Shown here: in pieces, positions 17,347 to 25,939 of the stretch | Position numbering within the stretch: the first letter of the stretch is position 1 | Layout of the letters: the number at the start of each line of letters is the position of its first letter | Source: Marixanthomonas sp002364245 | GTDB taxonomy: Bacteria > Bacteroidota > Bacteroidia > Flavobacteriales > Flavobacteriaceae | NCBI GenBank assembly: GCA_963973455.1 | Contig: CAXAZF010000002.1 | Span: 62,001-126,000 of the forward strand | Reading direction: 5' to 3' | Length of the DNA: 64,000 nt | The notes under the pieces: model-generated | Seen by the model: only the letters and a program-made list of their open reading frames with translations | Told to the model about the DNA's origin: nothing | Databases searched by the model: none | Translations under genes and position numbers: made by a program

Positions 17347-17772
17347 TTATGCTTTTTTCTGAAAATAGAATGCAGGTAATAAAATCAATAAAAATAATGG
17401 TTGGATTAAAAAACGGCGTACATAAAAAAGGGTTAAATAACTTCCTTCTCTATAATTAAAGATTAATAACAGGTAAGATGCTAATAGAAGAAGAAATAAA
17501 ATAAGGTACAAAATAGACGAAAGTTTAATTATTTCAACTTTTTTGAAAATCAGCCACAGTAAAGCCAATGAAAAAATAGTATTTAGTATATACCTATACC
17601 CTATGCTCAATATTAAATTAAAAGTATCAAAGCTTGGAAGGGTTTGATCGGCATAATCTGATTTAAAAAAGCCAATAAGAGGATCGTAAAAAAAATCTTC
17701 TTCAAAAAAACGCACTCCTATTAATGCAAATAGTACTAACAATATACTAATTATGGTGACTATTTTATTCAT
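17347..17772 (-). CDS. Exosortase F system-associated membrane protein
   Basis: 141 residues with about four membrane helices (5-21, 51-75, 83-105, 118-137). Conserved features include RFFEEDFFYDPL near residue 21 and YRYILNT near 59. This family is found only beside the exosortase-like protein XrtF in Bacteroidota. Its start overlaps the xrtF stop by 8 bases, so the two are translationally coupled. The function is unknown. Confidence 0.85.
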   Translation of the reverse strand: MNKIVTIISILLVLFALIGVRFFEEDFFYDPLIGFFKSDYADQTLPSFDTFNLILSIGYRYILNTIFSLALLWLIFKKVEIIKLSSILYLILFLLLLASYLLLIFNYREGSYLTLFYVRRFLIQPLFLLILLPAFYFQKKA

Positions 17773-18319
17773 TACTCTTTTTAGGTTTCACCTTAAGATT
17801 ACGTACCCAAAATAACCACAACAGAAAGACCATTCCGTAAATTATCGCTGGAAAAACAATCTGATGCAAAAAATCAGTGTATTCAGGGTAATGGTATAAA
17901 GCAATGGTCAACAAGGCAATTCGTAAAATATTGACGGCATAAATTAAAGCTATACCTCCAAAAATATAAAGTGTAGTTTTTTTAATTCCTTGAGCAAAAG
18001 AAACTATAAACGCTACAAATAGAATAATTATACTTATTGCATTACAACCTTCTACAACACGAGCCAAAAAAACATTATTGATATACAACCCCATAAAAGG
18101 TCCTGCAGGGTCTGGTTTTACTACTCCACTATAACCAAGAGCTTGTATTACTTGGTTGCTTTGTTTTGCGACCAAATTGGTGAAAAAATCGGGATAGTAG
18201 GCACCAGCTTCAGAATATTTTAAATATAAGGAATATAGAAAAGTTAAAAGTAGGTATGTGCCTAGAAACAGGACTACAAACTGTACAACAGCTTTATATT
18301 TTACAAATAAATTTTTCAA
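17765..18319 (-). CDS. xrtF: Exosortase family protein XrtF
   Basis: 184 residues from a TTG at 18319; a TAnnTTTG element 21 bases upstream supports that start. Five or so membrane helices carry the exosortase catalytic triad: Cys92 (VVEGCNAIS), Arg133 (ILRIALL) and His152 (DFLHQIVF). Exosortases are inner-membrane transpeptidases that cut and re-attach proteins with a C-terminal sorting segment. No protein with such a tail is visible in this window, so the substrate must be elsewhere. It forms a two-gene unit with the associated membrane protein. Confidence 0.9.
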   Translation of the reverse strand: MKNLFVKYKAVVQFVVLFLGTYLLLTFLYSLYLKYSEAGAYYPDFFTNLVAKQSNQVIQALGYSGVVKPDPAGPFMGLYINNVFLARVVEGCNAISIIILFVAFIVSFAQGIKKTTLYIFGGIALIYAVNILRIALLTIALYHYPEYTDFLHQIVFPAIIYGMVFLLWLFWVRNLKVKPKKSNE

Positions 18320-18339
18320 AAATGACCTATAAATTTTAA

Positions 18340-18347
18340 CAAAAATA
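18340..18347 (-). promoter_or_regulatory. Predicted -7 element of the xrtF transcript
   Basis: TATTTTTG on the minus strand matches TAnnTTTG and lies 21 bases before the TTG start of xrtF. No TTG was found at -33. Confidence 0.4.
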
Positions 18348-18407
18348 CAGCATTTGTATTTGGCGTTTGTCTCGGTTTTAAAATACTTTTACTTAAAATA
18401 AACAACT

Positions 18408-18863
18408 ATGCCTTTTGATGCTTTAAAACCCAAAGTAAACACAATTTTAGCAAACGACAAGGAAAGCGTAAAACAACGCCTTAATGAAGTTTGTGAGCTA
18501 TTGCAAACTTCATTAGGATATTACGATTGGGTTGGCTTCTATTTTGCCAATCACGAGCAAAAAACATTGCATTTAGAAGCTTTTGCAGGTGAGGCTACAG
18601 ACCACGTGGTAATTCCTTTTGGCAAAGGCATTTGCGGTCAAGTAGCAGAATCAAACTCCAACTTTGTCGTTGCCGATGTTAAGGCTCAAAACAATTATAT
18701 AGCTTGTAGTATGTACGTAAAAGCTGAAATTGTAATCCCACTTTTTAAAGACGGAAAAAACATTGGCCAGATTGACATCGACTCACACACAGAAGACCCT
18801 TTTTCTACAGAAGACGAACGGTTTTTAGAATGGGTAAACCAACAAGTTGCTGAAATTCTTTAA
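18408..18863 (+). CDS. GAF-domain protein, free methionine-(R)-sulfoxide reductase-like
   Basis: 151 residues forming a single GAF domain. Cys76 in GKGICGQVA and Cys100 in NYIACSMY match two of the three redox cysteines of E. coli fRMsr (YebR). EIVIPLFKDGKNIGQIDIDS fits the core strands that follow in that enzyme. The first cysteine of the E. coli enzyme has no clear match here. The likely role is reduction of free methionine-R-sulfoxide in the cytoplasm. It is a single gene, divergent from xrtF. The following 285 bases up to the next gene hold nothing recognisable. Confidence 0.82.
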   Translation: MPFDALKPKVNTILANDKESVKQRLNEVCELLQTSLGYYDWVGFYFANHEQKTLHLEAFAGEATDHVVIPFGKGICGQVAESNSNFVVADVKAQNNYIACSMYVKAEIVIPLFKDGKNIGQIDIDSHTEDPFSTEDERFLEWVNQQVAEIL

Positions 18864-19148
18864 TTTCAACTATTAGAATTATACCATTTAGTTTGTAATC
18901 ATTTTCTAACAAGCCATTTATCTCTTCTTTTTATTTCATACCAATTATTCTTGGGTGAAAAGTTGGCTTCAGTAGTATTTTGCTCCATTTCTACGCCATG
19001 CATTTTAATCATTCCACCATTTTTAAAAGGTATTACAGCAGACACTTACAACTATTTATATTTCAGAACTTTAATAATTTATTACTATATTTATTAGAGA
19101 ATGCAAAGCTCAATCAACCGGCTGTATTCTCATTAAATCTATTGGATT

Positions 19149-20459
19149 ATGAAAGTTCTAAAAATCACTCAACGACTATTCCCCTTATTACTAATTTCCC
19201 TTCTTTTGATGAGTTTCAGCGGTCTGGCTCAAAATAATTACAGCAAGCATTACCATTATATTACTGATAGTGAAAATGCTGATATTGTAATAAGGGTAGG
19301 CGACATTGATAATCTTGGCTTTGGCTGGCCGGAGGGATTCGACCCATTTTGTGGCAAAAACACGAATAGACATCGATATCCTTGGGATATTGACCCTAAA
19401 GACCCAGCAGGCACCGATAAGATAATCCTTGGAAGCAGTTACAAAGGCACAGGCAGAAAAGATGGGTATGCATCTAGAACCAAAAGACCAGATAATGCTC
19501 CAACCCCAATTAAAATAGAATATAAAAAAGTGGAAATTCCCATAAAAAATGTGATGATCCAACTTTTTGCAGATGATTTTCAAGCGCCAGTATGGAAATC
19601 ATCTTTCCAGTTTTCGGTGGACGGAAAACGACTACCTTATGTTGAAGAAATCCTCAACTCCCTAAAACAGACGGGACCTATCGGAAAATTGGTAAACCTC
19701 GGTATTCTACCCGAAGACTTAGAGTTATTTGCCGATGGAAAAGTTGAAATCCTCATTGACGACCCTTTAACCGGCGCAGGCGATGGTTTTGCTATAGACT
19801 TTGTAAACCTGCTCATCAACCCCAAAGGCAACTATGAATGTACTGGAACTATTTACGGTGTGGTCATGGACGAACAACGTAACCCAATAAGTGATGCATC
19901 AGTAAATACAAACGCATTTGCAGAAACGTTAAGTAATAAGGATGGAAATTTTCAATTTCAGGATATTCCTGTAGGGCTTATTGCCGTCAATGCCAGTAAA
20001 AAAGGGTATGAATCGGCTAGTATTGTGGTAGAGTTAAATAAAGATGATAAAAAAAAGGTTGAAATTATACTGAAATCGAAAAAGGAATCTGGCAATTTTA
20101 TGAAAGAACAACTTGACAAAAAAGGATTCGTGGATCTCTATGGAATTTATTTCGATACTAATAAAGATGTACCCAAACCTGAATCAAAACCTACTTTAGA
20201 TGCATTAATTAAACTACTAAATGAAAACCCAGAAATATCATTATCTGTTATAGGACATACAGATTCTGATGGAAGTGAATCCTCAAATCAAGATCTATCC
20301 AACAGAAGATCTAAATCTATTGTTAGATTATTAATTTCTGAAGGAATTGACTCAAAAAGACTTAAAGCTTTAGGAAAAGGTGAGAAAGCTCCTATAGCAA
20401 GTAATAAAACCGAAACTGGAAAAGCATTAAACCGAAGAGTAGAAATTAAAAAGAATTAG
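19149..20459 (+). CDS. OmpA-family protein with carboxypeptidase-regulatory-like domain
   Basis: 436 residues. A signal peptide (1-27, ending SFSGLAQ) is followed by an N-terminal domain of about 200 residues that I do not recognise: rich in Asp, Gly and Pro, with GWPEGFDPFCGKN and a Cys pair far apart. Next is a carboxypeptidase-regulatory-like beta domain (about 232-315, GTIYGVVMDEQRNPISDASV). Last is an OmpA-type peptidoglycan-binding domain (about 325-436) with GHTDSDGSES, LSNRRSKSIV and NRRVEIKKN. It is likely periplasmic or outer-membrane and holds peptidoglycan. It converges on the permease gene, 13 bases away. No type IX C-terminal signal is seen. Confidence 0.87.
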   Translation: MKVLKITQRLFPLLLISLLLMSFSGLAQNNYSKHYHYITDSENADIVIRVGDIDNLGFGWPEGFDPFCGKNTNRHRYPWDIDPKDPAGTDKIILGSSYKGTGRKDGYASRTKRPDNAPTPIKIEYKKVEIPIKNVMIQLFADDFQAPVWKSSFQFSVDGKRLPYVEEILNSLKQTGPIGKLVNLGILPEDLELFADGKVEILIDDPLTGAGDGFAIDFVNLLINPKGNYECTGTIYGVVMDEQRNPISDASVNTNAFAETLSNKDGNFQFQDIPVGLIAVNASKKGYESASIVVELNKDDKKKVEIILKSKKESGNFMKEQLDKKGFVDLYGIYFDTNKDVPKPESKPTLDALIKLLNENPEISLSVIGHTDSDGSESSNQDLSNRRSKSIVRLLISEGIDSKRLKALGKGEKAPIASNKTETGKALNRRVEIKKN

Positions 20460-20472
20460 TTTTAAAACATCA

Positions 20473-21729
20473 CTACATCCCTGTTCTAATTGCCTCAACA
20501 GGGTCTAATTTTGAAGCTGAAATAGCAGGAAGTATTCCTGAAATAAGCCCAATTATAGCAGAAATGGCTGTACCAATAAACATATTCCAAGGTGACAATA
20601 CAAACTCAAAATCACCTGTAAATTGTGAAGCTAAGATTGAAACTATAAAGACTAAGAAAAGCCCTATTAGCCCTCCTATTACCGCTAAAATAACCGCCTC
20701 GAACAAGAACTGAAGTAAAATAAACCGGTTTTTCGCACCCAATGATTTTTGAATTCCTATTAAATTGGTCCGTTCCTTTACGCTTACAAACATAATATTG
20801 GCAATACCAAAACCACCTACTAATAGGGAAAACCCACTAATTACTAAACCGATTACGTTCATTTGTCCAGTTATATTATCAATCATATCGGCAAACCCTT
20901 GTAACTGATTTACAAAAAATGTACTTACACTATCGGGCTTTAACCCTCTTTTTAATCGCAGTTTTTGTTCTAACAAAGCAATAAACTCCTCGTTATCAAT
21001 ATTTTTTTGGGGCTTAATTACAATTTGTGGAAACGTATTTTTATTGTTGTCACCATAAATTCGCCTCACAATATTCACGGGCATCCAAATGGATGTATCC
21101 TTTGAGCCTCCAAACAATCCAGCCCCTTCTTTTTCCAGAACTCCAATTACCGTAAATTTCCGACCATAAACTCTTACTTGTTTCCCAATGGCGCGTTCAC
21201 TCCCGCTGAATAACTTTTGGGCAATTTCGTAACCTATAACCAAAACTGGAGAGCCACTATTAGATTCTGATCCATTGAAAAACCGTCCAGAATCTAATTG
21301 CAATGATTCAATGTAGTAATAACTTTCTGTAACGGCGCCAATTGGCACATCGCTAATTTGGTTATCACCATATTTTATCGATTCGTTAGGTACGTTTAGA
21401 GTGTAAGTTGCATAATCAAGATTAGGCACATTACTTTCTAAGTATTGATATTCTTCAAATGTTACCATAGGAAATTGATCTCGTTTCCAACGTGGAACAT
21501 CTGTTGGGCCAAAAGAAAAGTGAGAAAGAATAATTGTGCTTTTATCTAACGAGCTGATATTCCCTTCAATTTCTTTTTTAAGAGAATCTACTGCAGCTAA
21601 AACGGCAATAATTGAGAATATTCCAATAGTCACACCAACTAATGACAAAAAAGTCCGTAGTTTATTATTTTTTAATGCATTGACGGCAAAAGCAAAACTT
21701 TCTTTTAAAACACGTAAGTAAACCAGCAT
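20473..21729 (-). CDS. MacB/FtsX-like ABC transporter permease
   Basis: 418 residues. The layout is that of MacB-type permeases: one N-terminal helix (about 24-48, LRTFLSLVGVTIGIFSII), a periplasmic MacB core domain (about 50-270), then three helices (about 285-310, 335-365, 380-405), ending KLDPVEAIRTGM. SLGAKNRFILLQFLFE is the cytoplasmic coupling segment. Such proteins pair with an ABC ATPase and move lipoproteins, peptides or mechanical signals rather than passing substrate through the membrane. No ATPase gene lies next to it, so the partner is encoded elsewhere. Confidence 0.92.
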   Translation of the reverse strand: MLVYLRVLKESFAFAVNALKNNKLRTFLSLVGVTIGIFSIIAVLAAVDSLKKEIEGNISSLDKSTIILSHFSFGPTDVPRWKRDQFPMVTFEEYQYLESNVPNLDYATYTLNVPNESIKYGDNQISDVPIGAVTESYYYIESLQLDSGRFFNGSESNSGSPVLVIGYEIAQKLFSGSERAIGKQVRVYGRKFTVIGVLEKEGAGLFGGSKDTSIWMPVNIVRRIYGDNNKNTFPQIVIKPQKNIDNEEFIALLEQKLRLKRGLKPDSVSTFFVNQLQGFADMIDNITGQMNVIGLVISGFSLLVGGFGIANIMFVSVKERTNLIGIQKSLGAKNRFILLQFLFEAVILAVIGGLIGLFLVFIVSILASQFTGDFEFVLSPWNMFIGTAISAIIGLISGILPAISASKLDPVEAIRTGM

Positions 21730-21869
21730 TCTTTTTCAGAAATTAATTAGTAAAAGACAAACAAATACTACTATTTAGTACTAGAAACAACCCTAATATT
21801 TTAAAAAATACAAGGTATCAAAATAATTCAAAAAAATATTCAATAACATAGGACGGTTTCTATGTCATA

Positions 21870-21903
21870 TTGTTACAATTTTATATGTAATTATGTACTT
21901 TTG
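21870..21903 (+). promoter_or_regulatory. Predicted promoter of purH
   Basis: TACTTTTG at 21896-21903 matches TAnnTTTG. A TTG at 21870-21872 is the nearest -33 candidate but sits 23 bases away, slightly far. The start point near 21910 would leave a leader of about 12 bases before the ATG at 21922. Confidence 0.55.
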
Positions 21904-21921
21904 CCCCTTAAATTTCAATCC

Positions 21922-23454
21922 ATGGGCGATACAAAAAAAATCACTTCTGCATTAATTTCGGTATTTCATAAAGATGGGCTGGCACCTATAGTTAAAGAAC
22001 TTGACAAACTAGGGGTTACCATCTATTCTACCGGAGGAACACAAAAATTTATTAACGATTTAGGAATCGATGTAATTCCTGTTGAAGAAGTGACCGACTA
22101 CCCTTCTATTTTAGGTGGTCGTGTTAAAACATTGCACCCAAAAGTTTTTGGCGGTATTTTAAACCGTCAAGATAATGATAGTGATGTTGCCGAAATGGAA
22201 GAATACAACATTCCACAGTTGGATTTGGTAATTGTAGATTTATATCCTTTTGAAAAAACAGTGGCTTCAGGTGCTTCGGAACAAGATATCGTTGAAAAAA
22301 TCGATATCGGTGGCATTTCCTTAATTCGCGCAGCTGCTAAAAATTTCAAGGATACCTTATGTGTCTCTTCTATGGAAGATTACGAAGAAGTGTTGCAAAT
22401 TATTTCAGAAAATGAAGGTTCCGTTTCTTTACAAGACCGAAAGAAGTTCGCTGCCAAATCATTTAATATTTCATCGCACTACGATTCAGCAATCTTCAAT
22501 TATTTTAATGCTGAAACTAAAACACCAACTTTAAAAATAAGTGAAGCAAAAGGTAAAGAGCTTCGCTACGGTGAAAACCCACACCAAAAAGGCTTTTTCT
22601 TTGGTGATTTTGATGCCATTTTTGACAAATTGCACGGAAAAGAATTAAGTTACAATAACCTATTAGATGTAGATGCTGCTGTTAATTTAATGGCCGAATT
22701 TACAAACGATGCACCAACCTTTGCTGTATTAAAACACAACAACGCCTGCGGAATTGCGCAACGGGACACTGTGAAAGAAGCATATCTAGATGCCTTGGCC
22801 GGTGACCCAGTTTCAGCATTTGGAGGAATTTTAATTAGTAATACTGAAATTGACGAAGCGACTGCCGAAGAAGTTCATAAATTATTTTGTGAAGTAGTTA
22901 TCGCGCCTTCTTTTTCAGAAAAAGCGTTAAAAATTCTGAAAGGAAAAAAGAATCGAATTTTATTAGTTCAGAAAGAAACAAAACTTCCTTCAACACAGGT
23001 GAGAACTAGTCTTAATGGTTATTTAGTTCAAGATAAGGACAACAAAACAGATTCTAAAGAAGAATTAACCTACAAGACCAACAATAAACCATCCAATAGT
23101 GAGTTAGAAGACTTGATGTTTGCTTCAAAAATATGCAAACACACCAAGAGTAATACGATTGTTTTAGCCAAAAATAAACAGTTGTGTGCTAGCGGAACAG
23201 GACAAACGTCTCGTGTAGATGCGTTACGCCAAGCTATTGAAAAAGCCAACAACTTTAAATTTAATTTAGATGGAGCTGTTATGGCCAGTGATGCTTTTTT
23301 CCCGTTTCCAGATTGTGTAGAAATAGCAGACAATGCCGGAATAACAAGCGTAATTCAACCAGGAGGCTCTATAAAAGACGAGCTTAGCATTGATTATTGC
23401 AATGAAAATGAAATGTCCATGGTATTTACCGGCACACGTCATTTTAAACACTAA
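21922..23454 (+). CDS. purH: Bifunctional purine biosynthesis protein PurH
   Basis: 510 residues from MGDTKKITSALISVFHKDG. A frame open back to 21862 would add 20 residues, but the predicted -7 element lies inside that stretch, so the ATG at 21922 is right. The N-terminal IMP cyclohydrolase domain (STGGTQKFI, GGRVKTLHPKVFGGIL) is followed by the AICAR transformylase domain (KELRYGENPHQKG, LKHNNACG, SGTGQTSRVDA and the end segment GGSIKDELSIDYCNE). It performs the last two steps of IMP synthesis. It stands 64 bases before mreB, a common arrangement in this family. Confidence 0.97.
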   Translation: MGDTKKITSALISVFHKDGLAPIVKELDKLGVTIYSTGGTQKFINDLGIDVIPVEEVTDYPSILGGRVKTLHPKVFGGILNRQDNDSDVAEMEEYNIPQLDLVIVDLYPFEKTVASGASEQDIVEKIDIGGISLIRAAAKNFKDTLCVSSMEDYEEVLQIISENEGSVSLQDRKKFAAKSFNISSHYDSAIFNYFNAETKTPTLKISEAKGKELRYGENPHQKGFFFGDFDAIFDKLHGKELSYNNLLDVDAAVNLMAEFTNDAPTFAVLKHNNACGIAQRDTVKEAYLDALAGDPVSAFGGILISNTEIDEATAEEVHKLFCEVVIAPSFSEKALKILKGKKNRILLVQKETKLPSTQVRTSLNGYLVQDKDNKTDSKEELTYKTNNKPSNSELEDLMFASKICKHTKSNTIVLAKNKQLCASGTGQTSRVDALRQAIEKANNFKFNLDGAVMASDAFFPFPDCVEIADNAGITSVIQPGGSIKDELSIDYCNENEMSMVFTGTRHFKH

Positions 23455-23460
23455 AAATGT

Positions 23461-23468
23461 TACATTTG
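23461..23468 (+). promoter_or_regulatory. Predicted -7 element before mreB
   Basis: TACATTTG matches TAnnTTTG, starting 6 bases after the purH stop and 50 bases before the mreB ATG. No -33 TTG was found. It may give the rod-shape genes their own transcript. Confidence 0.4.
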
Positions 23469-23518
23469 TGAATAGCAGTAGCTTATCACGTATAATTTCA
23501 ATACCACCAAAATAAAAT

Positions 23519-24547
23519 ATGGGATTTTTTGATTTCTTAACGGAAGAAATAGCCATCGATTTAGGGACTGCAAACACCCTGATCATTCACAACGACAAGG
23601 TTGTTGTAGATGCGCCTTCCATTGTTGCACGCGACCGTTCTACCGGGAAAATTATTGCCGTTGGGCGTGAAGCCAGCATGATGCAAGGTAAAACGCACGA
23701 AAACATTAAAACAATACGTCCACTTAAAGATGGTGTAATTGCCGATTTTGATGCCAGTGAAAAAATGATCAATATGTTCATTAAAGATATTCCGGCATTA
23801 AAAAAGAAATGGCTTACGCCTTCACTACGAATGGTAATTTGTATTCCTAGTGGAATTACAGAAGTGGAAATGCGAGCGGTGAAAGAAAGCGCCGAACGGG
23901 TAAATGGAAAAGAGGTATATCTTATTCACGAGCCTATGGCAGCAGCGATTGGTATTGGCGTGGATATTATGCAACCAAAAGGAAATATGGTGGTCGATAT
24001 AGGAGGTGGTACTACTGAAATTGCCGTAATTGCTTTAGGTGGAATTGTTTGTGATAAATCCATAAAGATTGCAGGTGATGTATTTACAAATGATATTATC
24101 TATTACATGCGAACCCAACATAACCTATATGTAGGAGAGCGTACTGCTGAAAAAATTAAAATCCAAATAGGTGCTGCTACCGAAGATCTTGAATTGCCAC
24201 CAGAAGAAATGTCTGTTCAAGGACGTGACCTTCTTACTGGAAAACCAAAGCAAGTTCAAACCTCTTTTAGAGAAATAGCAAAGGCACTGGATAAATCTAT
24301 TCTTCGTATTGAAGATGCGGTAATGGAGACGTTATCGCAGACCCCTCCAGAATTAGCTGCCGATATTTACAATACTGGTATTTATTTAGCTGGTGGTGGC
24401 TCTATGCTTCGAGGCCTTGACAAAAGGTTGTCTCAAAAAACAGATCTTCCTGTTTATATTGCTGAAGACCCGTTAAGAGCTGTAGTTAGAGGTACAGGTA
24501 TTTGCTTAAAAAACCTAAATAAATATAAAAGTGTATTGATAAAATAG
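23519..24547 (+). CDS. mreB: Rod shape-determining protein MreB
   Basis: 342 residues, normal length. Actin-fold nucleotide motifs are present: IDLGTANTLI near the start, HEPMAAAIGIGVD and VVDIGGGTTEIAVI in the middle and YLAGGGSMLRGLDKRL near the end. MreB forms short membrane filaments that guide side-wall synthesis. It leads the mreB-mreC-mreD-mrdA-rodA cluster, so the cell is expected to be rod-shaped. Confidence 0.98.
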   Translation: MGFFDFLTEEIAIDLGTANTLIIHNDKVVVDAPSIVARDRSTGKIIAVGREASMMQGKTHENIKTIRPLKDGVIADFDASEKMINMFIKDIPALKKKWLTPSLRMVICIPSGITEVEMRAVKESAERVNGKEVYLIHEPMAAAIGIGVDIMQPKGNMVVDIGGGTTEIAVIALGGIVCDKSIKIAGDVFTNDIIYYMRTQHNLYVGERTAEKIKIQIGAATEDLELPPEEMSVQGRDLLTGKPKQVQTSFREIAKALDKSILRIEDAVMETLSQTPPELAADIYNTGIYLAGGGSMLRGLDKRLSQKTDLPVYIAEDPLRAVVRGTGICLKNLNKYKSVLIK

Positions 24548-24560
24548 GAGTTAACCCGTC

Positions 24561-25388
24561 ATGCAACAGATTATCTTTTTCTTTATACGGAATAAAAATT
24601 TCCTGTTGTTTGGTCTTTTGTTCCTATTTTCAATCTATCTCACGGTACAGACCCATACCTACCACAACGGAAAGTATGTAAGCTCTGCTAATTTTTTTAG
24701 TGGAAATGTTTTTAGTGCAAAAAGTAATGTTACCGGCTATTTTGGGCTTGAAGATGAAAATAAACGTTTAATAGAAGAAAACATTCACCTTAGAAAGCAG
24801 CTGGAAAACATAAAAAGCACAACTAATCAATCAACTTTAGACAGTACCCTTCTCCCTTCAGGGTATAATTTTAGAAGTGCCCGTATTATTAACAATACGT
24901 ATTCAAAATCTAAAAACTACCTAACGCTCAAAAAAGGAAAGAAAGACAGCATTAAGATTGACATGGGAGTTATTTCTTCCAAAGGGATTATAGGGATTGT
25001 TAATGCTACTTCAGAAAATTTCTCTACTGTACAGTCTATTTTAAACACCAATAGCCAAATAAATGCCCGGTTAAAAGAATCGAATCATTTCGGAACTTTA
25101 AAGTGGGATACAAAAGATCCAAATAGGGTTCAGTTAATCGACATTCCAAGATTAGCCCCTGTTACGGTTGGTGACACCATTATTACCGGTGGAAAATCAA
25201 CCATTTTCCCTGAAGGGATCTTAATAGGAACCATAGAAAAATTCAGCCTTGACCAAGCAGCAAATTATTACAATCTTCAAATTAAATTGTTTAATGACAT
25301 GACAAGCTTGAAGCACGTGTATATAATTGAAAATACAAACAAGGAAGAAATATTGCAACTGGAAAATGAAGTAGAAAATGCAGAATAA
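24561..25388 (+). CDS. mreC: Rod shape-determining protein MreC
   Basis: 275 residues: one N-terminal membrane helix (about 8-27), a coiled coil (about 62-85, EDENKRLIEENIHLRKQLEN), then a periplasmic beta domain with VISSKGIIGIV and VGDTIITGGKSTIFPEGI. It joins MreB and MreD to the PBP2-RodA synthase. It lies 13 bases after mreB and overlaps mreD by 11 bases. Confidence 0.95.
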   Translation: MQQIIFFFIRNKNFLLFGLLFLFSIYLTVQTHTYHNGKYVSSANFFSGNVFSAKSNVTGYFGLEDENKRLIEENIHLRKQLENIKSTTNQSTLDSTLLPSGYNFRSARIINNTYSKSKNYLTLKKGKKDSIKIDMGVISSKGIIGIVNATSENFSTVQSILNTNSQINARLKESNHFGTLKWDTKDPNRVQLIDIPRLAPVTVGDTIITGGKSTIFPEGILIGTIEKFSLDQAANYYNLQIKLFNDMTSLKHVYIIENTNKEEILQLENEVENAE

Positions 25389-25884
25389 CGCTATTTTAAT
25401 AAATGCTTTACGGTTTATACTGCTTGTTTTTCTACAAGTACTTCTTCTCAATCATATAAACTTTTTAGGGTATATAAATCCGTATGTTTACATTCTCTTT
25501 ATTTTATTGTTCCCGCTTAACGGAAACAAAGGGTGGCTAATCTTTTTAAGTTTTTTGTTAGGGTTTTCCATAGACATCTTTGGGGACTCGGGGGGAGTAC
25601 ATGCAGCTGCTTCTGTCTTTATTGCATATATACGCCCTTGGATATTGAAATTTTCTTTTGGTATTAGCTATGAGCATAATAATATAAAACTGTATAAAAC
25701 ATCGTTAGCACAACAATTCACCTATATTGTAGCAATGGTTTTTTTACACCATATTATCCTATTCAGTCTTGAAATTTTTAACCTTTCGCACATACTTTTA
25801 ATCCTGAAATCCACGTTATTTTCAGGAATATTTAGTATAATACTATTAATGAGTATTTTAATCTTATTTAGTCGAAAAAGCTAA
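25378..25884 (+). CDS. mreD: Rod shape-determining protein MreD
   Basis: 168 residues, nearly all membrane, with five or six helices and the family-typical GFSIDIFGDSGGVHAAASVF at about 61-80. It overlaps the end of mreC by 11 bases, which implies coupled translation. It is divergent in sequence, as MreD usually is, but length, helices and place between mreC and mrdA settle the call. Confidence 0.93.
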   Translation: MQNNAILINALRFILLVFLQVLLLNHINFLGYINPYVYILFILLFPLNGNKGWLIFLSFLLGFSIDIFGDSGGVHAAASVFIAYIRPWILKFSFGISYEHNNIKLYKTSLAQQFTYIVAMVFLHHIILFSLEIFNLSHILLILKSTLFSGIFSIILLMSILILFSRKS

Positions 25885-25939
25885 CAAACCATTATATCTG
25901 TATTTTTTAAATTATAATTTAAAATAAGCTTATCCCTAC

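Noticed and set aside
18980..19237. 85-codon frame between the GAF and OmpA genes
   Set aside because: Low-complexity translation, no promoter, and it overlaps the OmpA-family gene start.
21862..21921. Longer N-terminus of PurH
   Set aside because: The extra 20 residues are unlike PurH and contain the predicted -7 element.
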